From: Dinoroseobacter sp013215265
GTDB taxonomy: Bacteria; Pseudomonadota; Alphaproteobacteria; Rhodobacterales; Rhodobacteraceae
Length of the DNA stretch: 64,000 nucleotides
Direction of reading: 5' to 3'
Assembly: GCA_963691755.1 (NCBI GenBank)
Contig: OY829366.1
Location: 372,001-436,000, forward strand
Both the position numbers and the translations under genes were made by a program. Under the pieces are notes generated by a model. It was given only the letters and a program-made list of their open reading frames with translations. It was not told where the DNA came from and made no database searches. Shown here in pieces: positions 30,484 through 39,349 of the stretch (its first letter is position 1; the number at the start of each line of letters is the position of its first letter).

Positions 30484-31470
30484 TTACTCCTTCCCGATGA
30501 AGGCTTCGTAGGAGCCATAGGCGTCATAGCCGTAGCTGCCGTCGTAAGCCGGGGCAAAATTGTGCTCCTGCGCCCAGATGAACCAGTTGTCGACGACAGT
30601 GCCGGTCAAAAGGATGCCGATGCCTCCCGTGATGGGTGTGAGAACCGCGAACCACCAAGCCCATCGGTGGATACCCTCCATCGTGGCGTTGAACCCCATA
30701 GTCCAGCGCCAGAACAGGGCTGCACGTTCGGTCGCGGTACCGCGATCAACGATCTGCTCAAGCTCACGGTCGCCGCCATATCGGGTCACCGCAAGAATGG
30801 TACCGCCATGCATGGCAAATAGCAGGGCAGATCCATACAGGAACACAATGCTGAGACAGTGGAACGGGTTGTAGTACAGGTTGCCGTAGCGGATCGAAAA
30901 CGCTGTGGTCCAATCAAGGTGCGGGAATATGCCGTACGGTACAGCCTCACTCCAGGACCCCATCAGGATCGGACGGAACAGGCCCAGCACAAGGAACAGC
31001 CAGATCGCTGCGCCGAATGCCCAGAAGACGTGCTTGCCCATCTTCTGTTCAGCCGCCAGCTGCCAAGACCGGTACCACCAGCCCATCACCGAAACCAACA
31101 GGAAGAAGCTGGCAATGATATACCACCCCCCGTCATTCAGAGGTGGCATTCGTAGCCCGTATTCCGGGCTTGGCGGTTCCAGCGCAAGCCAGAAGAACTG
31201 GCGCAGGAACTCTGGGATCGACCAACCGACCTGTGCCAGCATACTGAGCCCAACAATGTTGAACCAGATCACGCCTGCAAAGAGCGATGCAATCCCGACC
31301 ATACCAAGGTTCACAGGCCCCAGCTGCGCGTTACCGAGCCAGCCGGTCAGCGACGAGAACGTCGCTGATTTGCTGCGATCCTCGGTCAGGGTGCCGTAGT
31401 CATCCGTGCCCATCTCGGCAGGGCCGCGGACTTGGACTTGAGTGAAGATATTCTGATATTCGGTGATCAT
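30484..31470 (-). CDS. pufM: Photosynthetic reaction centre M subunit
   Basis: 328-aa membrane protein forming the RC core with PufL. Five membrane helices are visible, with the bacteriochlorophyll-ligand regions YYNPFHCLSIVFLYGSALLF and the Fe-quinone part MHGGTILAVTRYGG and ATMEGIHRWAWWFAVL. Two residues separate it from pufL, and pufC follows at once. Length and motifs are normal for RC-M of cytochrome-containing centres. Confidence 0.97.
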   Translation of the reverse strand: MITEYQNIFTQVQVRGPAEMGTDDYGTLTEDRSKSATFSSLTGWLGNAQLGPVNLGMVGIASLFAGVIWFNIVGLSMLAQVGWSIPEFLRQFFWLALEPPSPEYGLRMPPLNDGGWYIIASFFLLVSVMGWWYRSWQLAAEQKMGKHVFWAFGAAIWLFLVLGLFRPILMGSWSEAVPYGIFPHLDWTTAFSIRYGNLYYNPFHCLSIVFLYGSALLFAMHGGTILAVTRYGGDRELEQIVDRGTATERAALFWRWTMGFNATMEGIHRWAWWFAVLTPITGGIGILLTGTVVDNWFIWAQEHNFAPAYDGSYGYDAYGSYEAFIGKE

Positions 31471-31473
31471 GGC

Positions 31474-32313
31474 TTAAATCCCTACTTGGCTGCCCCAGAT
31501 CGGCAGCTCGAGCCACCAGCTCCACCATTCTGGCCAACCGCGCGTCCAAACGGGTCCTGAAATGATGATGCAGACAGCAGAGAAAAACACCGCGTTGATC
31601 GCCAGCAACCACCCCAGACGGTGAATACCGAGTGGTCCGATCGAATAGCCGATGAAATCGCGGAAGAAGGTGTCTTCGTGATCCGGCGTCTTCATCGTCT
31701 CACCTTTTTCGGGGTTGGCGGCCGACAGGATCAGCGCCCCATGCAAGGCGAGCGCGAGGGTGGTGGTGAAGAACAGCGTCACCGCCAGCATATGCGCCGG
31801 GTTGTAGTGGAAATGTAGATAGGCGTAGCCCGTATTCGACACCCAATCGAGATGGCTGAATATGCCATACGGAAAACCGTGGCCCCATGCGCCCATAAGA
31901 AGCGGTCGGAAAATAACGAGGGTCACGTAAGCAAGGATTGCGAAACCAAAGGCAAAGGGCACATGATAGCCCATCCCAAGTTTTCGGCAGATCTCAACCT
32001 CTCTGAGCGCCCAGCTTATGAAAGCTCCTGTCGCGCAGATGGTGATTACTTGCCAAAGCCCTCCTTCCAACAAGGGAGCTGCCGCCAGACCATAACTAAG
32101 GTCAGGAGGCGCAATATTGATTAGCCAGGGGTTGAACGTCCCCTGCATGGCAGCCCCGTAAAAGATCAGGATTGTTCCAAGGGCCGCAAAAAAGAGCGTC
32201 GTGACGCCAAAAAAACCGACGTAGAAGGGTCCAACCCAGAAGTCGAACAGATCTCCGCCGATCAGAGTCCCACCGCGTACGCGATATTTTCTTTCGAAGC
32301 TGAGCAACGCCAT
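31474..32313 (-). CDS. pufL: Photosynthetic reaction centre L subunit
   Basis: 279 aa. It shows the conserved N-terminus MALLSFERKYRVRGGTLIGG, the special-pair helix YLHFHYNPAHMLAVTLFFTT, and the quinone/Fe region ALHGALILSAANPEKG with the FFRDFIGYSIG loop. It pairs with PufM in the photosynthetic membrane. It is preceded by pufA and an intercistronic hairpin that favours higher LH1 than RC expression in related operons. Confidence 0.97.
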   Translation of the reverse strand: MALLSFERKYRVRGGTLIGGDLFDFWVGPFYVGFFGVTTLFFAALGTILIFYGAAMQGTFNPWLINIAPPDLSYGLAAAPLLEGGLWQVITICATGAFISWALREVEICRKLGMGYHVPFAFGFAILAYVTLVIFRPLLMGAWGHGFPYGIFSHLDWVSNTGYAYLHFHYNPAHMLAVTLFFTTTLALALHGALILSAANPEKGETMKTPDHEDTFFRDFIGYSIGPLGIHRLGWLLAINAVFFSAVCIIISGPVWTRGWPEWWSWWLELPIWGSQVGI

Positions 32314-32377
32314 CTTCTGGTCTCCGCGATTAACGCCCGGGCCTGGGGCCGCGAACGCCTGTTTTCAGTTTTAGTAT

Positions 32378-32406
32378 GCCGCGGGCGACAGGCAGCCGCC
32401 CGCGGC
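32378..32406 (-). terminator. Intercistronic pufA-pufL hairpin (mRNA stabiliser)
   Basis: GCCGCGGGCG at 32378-32387 pairs perfectly with CGCCCGCGGC at 32397-32406 over a 9-base loop. In Rhodobacter a hairpin at this place protects the pufBA segment from 3' decay and sets the LH1:RC ratio; the same role is inferred. No U-run follows. Confidence 0.7.
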
Positions 32407-32423
32407 TAGAACGAGGCTTTGCC

Positions 32424-32591
32424 TTACTCCAACATCGAGGCGTGATTCTGCGCCGCAATCTCGAACCAGTTCACACCGTTCGAGAGCACGACGAGATGGA
32501 TCATCACCGCCAAGAGAAAGAGAAATACACCTTGTGCTACAAACACGCGGCGCGGATCGAAGATAAGCCAGATCTTGTAGAACTTTGCCAT
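32424..32591 (-). CDS. pufA: Light-harvesting complex 1 alpha subunit
   Basis: 55 aa from the ATG at 32591 (MAKFYKIWLIFDPRRVFVAQ); the 74-codon frame would overlap pufB. A single membrane helix (FLFLLAVMIHLVVLS) carries the His that binds bacteriochlorophyll, followed by NGVNWFEIAA. The ribosome site AAAGGA lies in the pufB-pufA gap. It forms the LH1 ring with PufB around the reaction centre. Confidence 0.96.
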   Translation of the reverse strand: MAKFYKIWLIFDPRRVFVAQGVFLFLLAVMIHLVVLSNGVNWFEIAAQNHASMLE

Positions 32592-32604
32592 TTCCAATCC
32601 TTTC

Positions 32605-32757
32605 TCAGCTGAACCACGGCCACCAGATGTAGGTCGCAACGTGTGCAACCAAACATGCGATAGCGAACAGCCAGAGGCCGCCCATGTAGACCGAATGCAG
32701 CTCTTGAGCTTGCTCGTCTGTTAGACCTGTAAATGACAGGTCACGATTATCAGCCAT
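32605..32757 (-). CDS. pufB: Light-harvesting complex 1 beta subunit
   Basis: 50 aa (MADNRDLSFTGLTDEQAQEL, then a membrane helix with AIACLVAHVATYIWWPW). The His of VAHV is the bacteriochlorophyll ligand and the aromatic C-terminus is typical. GGAGG precedes the ATG at 32757. It is 13 bases before pufA. Short but fully supported by family sequence and position. Confidence 0.96.
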   Translation of the reverse strand: MADNRDLSFTGLTDEQAQELHSVYMGGLWLFAIACLVAHVATYIWWPWFS

Positions 32758-32871
32758 GTTAATTCCTCCGGAACACTGAGCTGACGCCGCAAAACCCTCG
32801 CGGCTGGGTCCCGATCGGATTACTGATCGAGGTTCTGCCGCCCCGGGGGACAGACAGTTCGGACACGATCG

Positions 32872-33096
32872 TCATCGGATCGTGAATAGGATGGGCGTGA
32901 TGCGATCGGCCTCAGCCCAGGCCCGCGCCAGCGGACCTCTCACATCAAGCGAACGTTTGCGCACTGCGTGGGCAATCCAGCGCTCGACCCCAAAAGGGAT
33001 CGCAAACAGGAAAATCAGCGTAAAATAGATCTGAAACTCCACGTCACGCCGACGCCCGGCGCGCCGTATTGGAGGGCTGGTACTGGTGTCTGCCAT
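32872..33096 (-). CDS. pufQ: PufQ, bacteriochlorophyll-related regulator
   Basis: 74 aa: basic N-terminus (RRAGRRRDVEF), one membrane helix (IYFTLIFLFAIPFGVERW), then a polar tail. Size, place between bchZ and pufB, and this helix fit PufQ, which stimulates bacteriochlorophyll synthesis in Rhodobacter, perhaps by controlling porphyrin flux. A 114-base gap to pufB may hold processing sites. It is linked to bchZ, 20 bases upstream. Confidence 0.88.
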   Translation of the reverse strand: MADTSTSPPIRRAGRRRDVEFQIYFTLIFLFAIPFGVERWIAHAVRKRSLDVRGPLARAWAEADRITPILFTIR

Positions 33097-33116
33097 TCCT
33101 GCGGTTCTCCTTGTCC

Positions 33117-34586
33117 TTAAGTGCGTTCCAACTCGGCCCCACCGGGATCGAGTGCATTTACGGTTTCAACAACGACCCGTTCATCGCCTTGCGCGAGCGC
33201 AGCGCTTTCAGCCGCGTCACGCAGCGTCTTGGCGGCAGATATCCGGGTCAGGATCGGGTGGGTTTCAACAATGCGATCCAGCGCGGCCTGCGCGTCTGCA
33301 TCCCAAGGCATATTGCGACGAAGCGTCGTTGGCGTAGCTTCGGCAGCATCCATATCCGAGGCGAGTGGCAGGATATGGAACAAAGCGTCAAACAGCCCAT
33401 TACACACTTCCTGCACCAGATAGGTGGCACCGGCATATCCCATCATGGGCGTTCCGGTGGCTCGTCTGATGGCAGCGCCAGGGAAAGATGCAGGAATGAA
33501 GGCAGGCTGCGGACCGTGGCCAGCTTTCATTTCGGCCAGGTACATCTTTTCGTTGATCGATCCCATGACGATAAGGGGTCGTTTGCTACCCAGAAGCGCG
33601 CGTACTTCTTCGTTGTTTGTTTTGGCCCCCGCAGAGCGCGCCACGGCAAACGCGCAAGGCAGGCCCAGGTCGGCCTCAAGGAAGTTCCGAATGCCGCGAG
33701 CATAGGTTTCGTTGGCAACGATCGCGAAGCTGGCGGTGGCAAAGAAATCCTGCGTCACCGATCTCCAAAGATCCCAGAGCGGTTTGATAGTGCTGTGTTT
33801 CTCGCGCTCGATGAAAGGTTCCGGATCAAGATCCAGAAGCTCGCCCAGCTTGCGGAGGAACTTCGTGGTGCTATCCAAGCCGATCGGGGCCTGCAGGTAA
33901 GGTTTACCGAGCACATCCGCCAATCCGCGGCCAAATTCGCGATACATGCAGACATTCACATCCGCATTCACCAGATTGCGCATTTCGGCCAGATGCGCGC
34001 CAAGCGGCATGACCATGTTCACTTCGGCGCCGATGCCCTCAACCAGACGACGAATCTCGGCCAGATCCGATGGCATGTTGAAGGCCCCATACATTGGCCC
34101 AAGAATGTTTACGCGGGGTTTTGCACCGTCTTCGCGCTTGGCCTCTGGCGGCATCCGCCCCTTGGTCATGCCAAACTCGGTAAAGATCCAGGTCATCGCC
34201 CGATCTGCGGCTTCCCATTGATCTTCATCGATGGTGCGCGGGAGGAAACGCTGGATATTCGTGCCTTCCGGCGTCACGCCGCCCCCGATCATCTCGGCGA
34301 TCGAGCCTGTGACCACGACTGCAGGCAAAGCGGGATCAAGTGTGCCCCAGGCGCGTTTCATAGCGCCCTCGGTGCCATCACGACCCAGCTCTTCTTCACC
34401 CAGACCCGTCACAACGATGGGAAGCTCGTGCGGCGGCAAGGCATCCGTATAATGCAGAACACTTGTTACGGGCAGGTTTTCGCAACCTACAGGACCGTCA
34501 ATAACGACCTGCAAGCCTTTCACAGCGCAGAACGCGTAAACAGCGCCCCAGTAGCCTCCGGCCCGATCATGATCTTGAATCAACAT
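33117..34586 (-). CDS. bchZ: Chlorophyllide a reductase subunit Z
   Basis: 489 aa, nitrogenase-MoFe-like catalytic half of chlorophyllide oxidoreductase; with BchY it reduces ring B to give the bacteriochlorin. The N-terminal motif GPVGCENLP holds the cluster Cys; GPMYGAFNMPSDLAEIRRLV and the PCAF region are family features. The ATG shares a base with the bchY stop (TGATG), so translation is coupled. bchC-X-Y-Z lie in the usual order before puf. Confidence 0.96.
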   Translation of the reverse strand: MLIQDHDRAGGYWGAVYAFCAVKGLQVVIDGPVGCENLPVTSVLHYTDALPPHELPIVVTGLGEEELGRDGTEGAMKRAWGTLDPALPAVVVTGSIAEMIGGGVTPEGTNIQRFLPRTIDEDQWEAADRAMTWIFTEFGMTKGRMPPEAKREDGAKPRVNILGPMYGAFNMPSDLAEIRRLVEGIGAEVNMVMPLGAHLAEMRNLVNADVNVCMYREFGRGLADVLGKPYLQAPIGLDSTTKFLRKLGELLDLDPEPFIEREKHSTIKPLWDLWRSVTQDFFATASFAIVANETYARGIRNFLEADLGLPCAFAVARSAGAKTNNEEVRALLGSKRPLIVMGSINEKMYLAEMKAGHGPQPAFIPASFPGAAIRRATGTPMMGYAGATYLVQEVCNGLFDALFHILPLASDMDAAEATPTTLRRNMPWDADAQAALDRIVETHPILTRISAAKTLRDAAESAALAQGDERVVVETVNALDPGGAELERT

Positions 34587-36148
34587 CAGATCATCTCCGC
34601 CGCTTTGCGGGCGCGCGCCGCTTTTTCAAGCTTCTTTTGGTTTAATGCCCGGAAATCGGGGCGCAGATTGGGATCCCCTTCCCAGACACCAGCGGTGTCC
34701 TCGGTGCCAACCCCGTCGAAGAAGGATTTCATCCGATCCATCCGGTCCTTGCCAGCGATGGCCGCGTTCACAACTTCGATCAAGCTGCCCGCTCCTGCAG
34801 GACCCATGAGGGGGCGCGCCGAAATCAGGTTGGTAAAGTACAGCGCCGGAATTCCCATCTCCTTGGCTTTCTGGACAACAGGCGTTGTTCCGATCGCAAG
34901 TGAGGGGCGAATAGCCTCGACCGCAGCGCAGTCATCTTCCAGCGAAACGCGGAACTTTACGCGCGCACCTTTGGCTTCGAGCCAGGCAGCATCTTCTTCG
35001 TTCCACGGTGTTTTCGGGCAGGCAGTGCCGACATAAGGCACCTGTGCCCCGCTTTCGATCAGCAGCCGGGCGACCAGTAATTCGCTGCCTTCATATCCTG
35101 AGACGGTCAGCGTGCCGTCAATGCGGGACTGAGACAGAGCCCCCTTGATTGCAGGCAAGAATGCATTTTGTGCCGCGGCAACCTTATCGGACGACAAGCC
35201 GAAGGCATCTCCGATTGCGGTCAGCCAAGCTGCTGTTCCGTCATACCCCACAGGGGCCGAACCAACGATAGGACGCCCAGCGCGTTCAAAGACGCGAACT
35301 GCAGAAGTATAGAATGGATGGATTGCCGCCACCGCACCGCAATCAAGCGCAGCATAAAGCTCGCGCCATTCGCGGCATGGCACCACGGGACCCGCAGCCA
35401 ACCCCATAGGCGCCAGCATTTGCCCGATCATGACAGGATCGGCTGGGAACATTTCACCCAAAAGCGATACCGTGGGCAGGTCTGACGTGCCTCGTTCCGG
35501 ACGCGCCACGGGGCCCGCTTCAATTTCCTGACGCGCATAGTCGAGCATAGCGCCTGCCAGTACGTCTTTTGCCTCGGCGTGGGTCGGAATGCCAAAGCCC
35601 GGCACGTCGATCCCGACGATCCGTACGCCGTTAATCTCGTCAGGCAACAACCGAAGCGGCACACCACTGGCAGTAGGAACACAAAGATTCGTCACCACGA
35701 TGGCGTCATAGCGATCAGGATCTGCCAGTTCATGGACGCTGTCGCGAATGTCTTCGAACAATTTGCCCGTCACCAACGTTTCGGAATTGAACGGCACGTA
35801 GCCCACCGACCGTCGCGCACCGTAGAAATGCGAAACGAATGTCAGCCCGTAAACGCAGCAGGCCGACCCCGAGAGGACGGTGGCTACGCGACGCATCCGC
35901 AGCCCCACACGCAACGAGCCAAAGGCCGGGCACATGGATTGCGGTTTGTCATGGGGTCCTTGAGGGTAGTCAGCCGCATATTTGTCGAGCAATTCGGACT
36001 GCCCGGCCGCACGCGCTGCCTCTGCGAGCGTGGATCCCGAATGGCATCCCAGCCCAGGATCACCCTGAAGCTCGGGCACATCTTCACGGGGCGATCCTTT
36101 GATCACCTCGGCGTTTGCCGCGTCATCATATGTGACTTCGTCTTTCAC
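34586..36148 (-). CDS. bchY: Chlorophyllide a reductase subunit Y
   Basis: 520 aa, partner of BchZ. Cys residues for the 4Fe-4S cluster are in PQSMCPAFGSLRVG, SGSACCVYGLTFVSHF and VTNLCVPTASG. The start is a GTG at 36148 (MKDEVTYDD) with GAGGGAA upstream. An N-terminal extension of about 50 residues precedes the core, as in other Roseobacter-type proteins. It is between bchX (9-base gap) and bchZ (1-base overlap). Confidence 0.95.
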   Translation of the reverse strand: MKDEVTYDDAANAEVIKGSPREDVPELQGDPGLGCHSGSTLAEAARAAGQSELLDKYAADYPQGPHDKPQSMCPAFGSLRVGLRMRRVATVLSGSACCVYGLTFVSHFYGARRSVGYVPFNSETLVTGKLFEDIRDSVHELADPDRYDAIVVTNLCVPTASGVPLRLLPDEINGVRIVGIDVPGFGIPTHAEAKDVLAGAMLDYARQEIEAGPVARPERGTSDLPTVSLLGEMFPADPVMIGQMLAPMGLAAGPVVPCREWRELYAALDCGAVAAIHPFYTSAVRVFERAGRPIVGSAPVGYDGTAAWLTAIGDAFGLSSDKVAAAQNAFLPAIKGALSQSRIDGTLTVSGYEGSELLVARLLIESGAQVPYVGTACPKTPWNEEDAAWLEAKGARVKFRVSLEDDCAAVEAIRPSLAIGTTPVVQKAKEMGIPALYFTNLISARPLMGPAGAGSLIEVVNAAIAGKDRMDRMKSFFDGVGTEDTAGVWEGDPNLRPDFRALNQKKLEKAARARKAAEMI

Positions 36149-36157
36149 CGAGTTCCC

Positions 36158-37159
36158 TCACGCATCGTCATAAATGACCTCAAGGCTTTCTTTCGGTTTG
36201 GCGTCCTTGCCGCGCATGTCCTGATCGGTGGCAGGTTCCAGAACAACGCCAGCGCCAGTGTCGGAGCCATCAAACAGTTCAAGCAATTCGTCCTGGGTCA
36301 GAGCTGTCGGGCGCAGCGGTGGCGCCTCGGCCACGTTCATACCCAGCTCCGCAAAAAGCGGACCCCATTGTCCCTGCGCCGTACCCACGATCTGATAATT
36401 CGCTGATTTCTTGCGCAGGTCATCGTCCTGAGGGATGGATGCCAAAACCGGGATATCGACAGCCTTGGCAAAGGCTTGCGCTTCGCCCGTGCCGTCATCC
36501 TTGTTGATGACGAGACCAGCAACGCCGACATTTCCGCCCAGTTTGCGGAAATACTCGACCGCAGAGCAAACGTTATTGGCGACATAAAGCGATTGCAGAT
36601 CGTTCGAGCCGACCAGAATTACCTTCTGGGCCATGTCACGCGCAATTGGCAAACCAAAGCCGCCACACACAACGTCCCCAAGGAAATCGAGGAGGACGTA
36701 GTCGAAGTCCCAATCATGGAACCCGAGCTTCTCCAACAGCTCAAAGCCGTGAATGATGCCGCGACCACCGCAGCCGCGTCCGACCTCTGGACCACCAAGC
36801 TCCATGGCAAAGACGCCACCGCGCTTGAAGCATACATCGCCGATTTTGACCTCTTCGCCCGCCAATTTCTTCTTGGTCGAGGTCTCGATGATCGTCGGGC
36901 AAGCCTTGCCACCAAACAAAAGCGAGGTCGTATCCGATTTGGGATCGCAGCCAATGAGCAGGACGCGCTTGCCCTGTTCGGCCATCATGTGGCTGAGATT
37001 GGCCAGGGTGAACGACTTGCCGATGCCACCCTTCCCATAGATCGCAATGATTTGCGTCTTCTTGGTGGGCGCGTCCATCGGCACCTCGAGGGTTGGCTCG
37101 GCCGCTTCATCGCGCAACCGGGCATCATAGCCCTTCAGGTCTGGGATCTCGTCCTTCAT
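36158..37159 (-). CDS. bchX: Chlorophyllide a reductase iron protein (subunit X)
   Basis: 333-aa NifH-like ATPase that feeds electrons to BchYZ. Walker A is GKGGIGKSFTLANLS; GCDPKSDTTS is the switch region; the 4Fe-4S Cys are in GGPEVGRGCGGRG and DFLGDVVCGGFG. The ATG at 37159 overlaps the bchC stop (ATGA); the TTG at 37174 is less likely. The C-terminus is rich in acidic residues. Confidence 0.96.
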   Translation of the reverse strand: MKDEIPDLKGYDARLRDEAAEPTLEVPMDAPTKKTQIIAIYGKGGIGKSFTLANLSHMMAEQGKRVLLIGCDPKSDTTSLLFGGKACPTIIETSTKKKLAGEEVKIGDVCFKRGGVFAMELGGPEVGRGCGGRGIIHGFELLEKLGFHDWDFDYVLLDFLGDVVCGGFGLPIARDMAQKVILVGSNDLQSLYVANNVCSAVEYFRKLGGNVGVAGLVINKDDGTGEAQAFAKAVDIPVLASIPQDDDLRKKSANYQIVGTAQGQWGPLFAELGMNVAEAPPLRPTALTQDELLELFDGSDTGAGVVLEPATDQDMRGKDAKPKESLEVIYDDA

Positions 37160-38097
37160 GCGGCGTCGCTCCAATCGAGGATCATTTTAAGGCAGGCGGG
37201 GTCTTCAAAAGCGTGCGGATAGGCTTGAGCAGCCTCGGAAGCCGGACGGGTGTCGGTAATCAAACCCGCCAGTGAAAGCGCACCCGCCTCGATCAGGCTT
37301 CGCGTTGCCATAAGATCGTCGGGTGTCCATTCCGCAGAAACCCGGAAGCGCGCTTCCTTCATGAAGGCGGGCGGGAACGCAAAGGAAAGCGGCTCTGAAT
37401 AGAACCCGGCGAGAACAATCTCGCCCCCTTTGGCAATCCGACCAACAAGGTCGTTGAGCAATGCGCCTTGGCCACTTGCATCATAGATTGCCTCATAGTC
37501 GCGCTTTGTATCGGCATCGGGGTGGATCACCTCGTAGCCTTCAGCACCCAACCTACGGGTGGGATCGATCTCCCACACCGTTGGGGCAGGTGCCCCGGCG
37601 GCGATTGTCAGGCGAGCAAGAAGTCGACCTAAAACGCCATGACCCACGATCAGATCAGGCACACGCTTATTCAGCCCTGCCATGCAATGTCTTGCAGTGG
37701 CCGCCAACGCCAGCAGCGCACCTTCGGCCCCCAGCGCAGGATCAATCCGGGCGACCCGGTCTGCTTTTGTGACGATTCTGTGCGCAGCAGCTCCAAACAG
37801 CCCGCGCGCGTTTTCAAAGCAATTTGCGCCCGGAACAAAGACATGGTCTCCCGGCGACAATTTACTGAGGTGGCCTGCTTCCACGACTTGCCCGGTCGCC
37901 TCGTAACCTGGAACGAGGGGGTACCCCATTCCCGGAAACGGAGGGATTTCGCCAGTCCAAAATAGCTTCTCGGTTCCGGTGGAAATTCCGGAATGCGAGA
38001 CCTCTACAACAACGTCTTCAGCCCCTGGCTCAGTCAGTTCGACCGCCTCCAAGGTAAGTTGTCTTGGACCTTTGAGAAGGACAGCAAGCGTGTCCAC
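37156..38097 (-). CDS. bchC: Bacteriochlorophyllide a (3-hydroxyethyl) dehydrogenase
   Basis: 313-aa medium-chain dehydrogenase that oxidises the C3 hydroxyethyl group to acetyl, the last step before esterification of bacteriochlorophyllide a. MDR features: VPGYEATGQVVEAGH and, for the cofactor fold, VGHGVLGRLLARL. The start is a GTG at 38097 with GGGAGG 6 bases upstream. It leads the bchCXYZ-puf superoperon. Two PpsR sites lie within 110 bases upstream. Confidence 0.94.
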   Translation of the reverse strand: MDTLAVLLKGPRQLTLEAVELTEPGAEDVVVEVSHSGISTGTEKLFWTGEIPPFPGMGYPLVPGYEATGQVVEAGHLSKLSPGDHVFVPGANCFENARGLFGAAAHRIVTKADRVARIDPALGAEGALLALAATARHCMAGLNKRVPDLIVGHGVLGRLLARLTIAAGAPAPTVWEIDPTRRLGAEGYEVIHPDADTKRDYEAIYDASGQGALLNDLVGRIAKGGEIVLAGFYSEPLSFAFPPAFMKEARFRVSAEWTPDDLMATRSLIEAGALSLAGLITDTRPASEAAQAYPHAFEDPACLKMILDWSDAA

Positions 38098-38160
38098 AAT
38101 GTACCTCCCTACGTTGTGATGTCGCCAAGTCTTTGCGCTTGCTTAAACATCAATGGTGAA

Positions 38161-38178
38161 TGTCAGTTTATTCTGACA
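38161..38178. promoter_or_regulatory. PpsR (CrtJ) site 1 of the bchC promoter
   Basis: TGTCAGTTTATTCTGACA, a perfect TGT-N12-ACA palindrome, in the crtF-bchC gap. Confidence 0.85.
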
Positions 38179-38186
38179 GTTTAATC

Positions 38187-38204
38187 TGTCAATCAAAATG
38201 GACA
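38187..38204. promoter_or_regulatory. PpsR (CrtJ) site 2 of the bchC promoter
   Basis: TGTCAATCAAAATGGACA, TGT-N12-ACA, 26 bases from site 1 in register for cooperative binding of the repressor. Confidence 0.82.
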
Positions 38205-38218
38205 CTTTTAAGCAAGTG

Positions 38219-39346
38219 TCAGTCTGCGCGGACAGCGGTCAGGACAGAAGTCACGTAAGGCCTGCGAGACTTGAGGGCCTCGACATCGGTAAAACCAGCA
38301 GTCTCAACAAGTTTAGCTATTTCTTCGGACGATCGGGTGCGACCCGTCCGCATCGCCAGTGTATAAAAGGCGAAGTAAACATCGGTGATCGGATCCGGAC
38401 GGCGTCCTCCAGACATTGGTTCCGAAATAATCAACCGCCCACCTGGTGGTAAAGCGGTGCGGCAGGACGACAACAGGTTCGCTACTGTGTCATCAGCATG
38501 ATCGTAGAGAACTCGTACCAATGAGATCGCGTCAAAACCTTGAGGCAATGGATCGTCACGAAATGATCCTTTGAAAAAGCTGATTCGATTCGACACACCT
38601 GCAGCAGCGATTGCACGATCCGCAGCGTCTGCAACTGTGGGCAAATCAAACACACCAAGGTCGATTTCAGGTTGAGCTTCAGCCACCGCGATTTGGAACG
38701 CCCCGCTTCCCCCGCCGACATCCAGCATCCGCTTTATCCCTGCAAGTGAGACGGCATTCAGCGTGTCCTGAGCGACCAGTTTTTGGGTATCGGCCATAAG
38801 TGTTGAATACCGCTCGGCCACCACTGGATTATCGGCCTTTGCTGCGCCGAATACATAGGGCCAGAACGCAGCCAGCTCGGTATCCTGTTCGCCAGTCAAA
38901 AGTGAGATCGGATCATCAAGATCGCGGTAAAACGCGCCATGATGCAGAATCATATCCTGTAATCCCGCAACCCCAGTCAGGGCAGCACCCTGACGGGTCA
39001 GGCCGTATGTGCCTCGCCTGGATGATTTCAGGATGCCTATCCCAACGCCCCCGCGCAGCAAGATTTGCATACGGTCCAGCGGGAGTTTGCACAATCTTGC
39101 AAGGCTTTCGGCGTCCTGCGGTCCGTGAACAAAGCGAGAGGGGATTTCCAGTTGGACAAGCGCAAACAACACTTGCGATCGGACGAACCCCTGGACGATG
39201 TCAAACAACGCCGCGCCATCGCGCCTGGCAAACCAGGACAGAATTGGTGTGTTGCTGGCCCAGCGCTGGAATTCAGGCCGCGCGACAAGGCGCGAGGTCC
39301 AACCGCGCAAAGATAGACTCGTTCGTGGCATGCCGATATCGGCCAT
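38219..39346 (-). CDS. crtF: Hydroxyneurosporene O-methyltransferase
   Basis: 375 aa, SAM-dependent methyltransferase of the spheroidene pathway, converting 1-hydroxycarotenoids to 1-methoxy forms. The N-terminal dimerisation/winged-helix part is followed by the SAM motif LDVGGGSGAFQIAVAEAQP and the C-terminal motifs DPLPQGFDAISLVRVLYDHA and GGRLIISEPM. The ATG at 39346 lies 3 bases after the crtE stop. It is the second gene of the crtEF unit reading towards bchC. Confidence 0.94.
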   Translation of the reverse strand: MADIGMPRTSLSLRGWTSRLVARPEFQRWASNTPILSWFARRDGAALFDIVQGFVRSQVLFALVQLEIPSRFVHGPQDAESLARLCKLPLDRMQILLRGGVGIGILKSSRRGTYGLTRQGAALTGVAGLQDMILHHGAFYRDLDDPISLLTGEQDTELAAFWPYVFGAAKADNPVVAERYSTLMADTQKLVAQDTLNAVSLAGIKRMLDVGGGSGAFQIAVAEAQPEIDLGVFDLPTVADAADRAIAAAGVSNRISFFKGSFRDDPLPQGFDAISLVRVLYDHADDTVANLLSSCRTALPPGGRLIISEPMSGGRRPDPITDVYFAFYTLAMRTGRTRSSEEIAKLVETAGFTDVEALKSRRPYVTSVLTAVRAD

Positions 39347-39349
39347 GCT

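Noticed and set aside
33097..33116. Search for pufX after pufM
   Set aside because: pufC occupies the position after pufM and no small single-span frame follows; pufX is absent from this operon.
33069..35036. 655-aa plus-strand frame opposite bchZ/bchY
   Set aside because: Antisense shadow in high-GC coding DNA; Arg/His/Gly-rich composition without domains, while the minus strand encodes clear BchZ and BchY.
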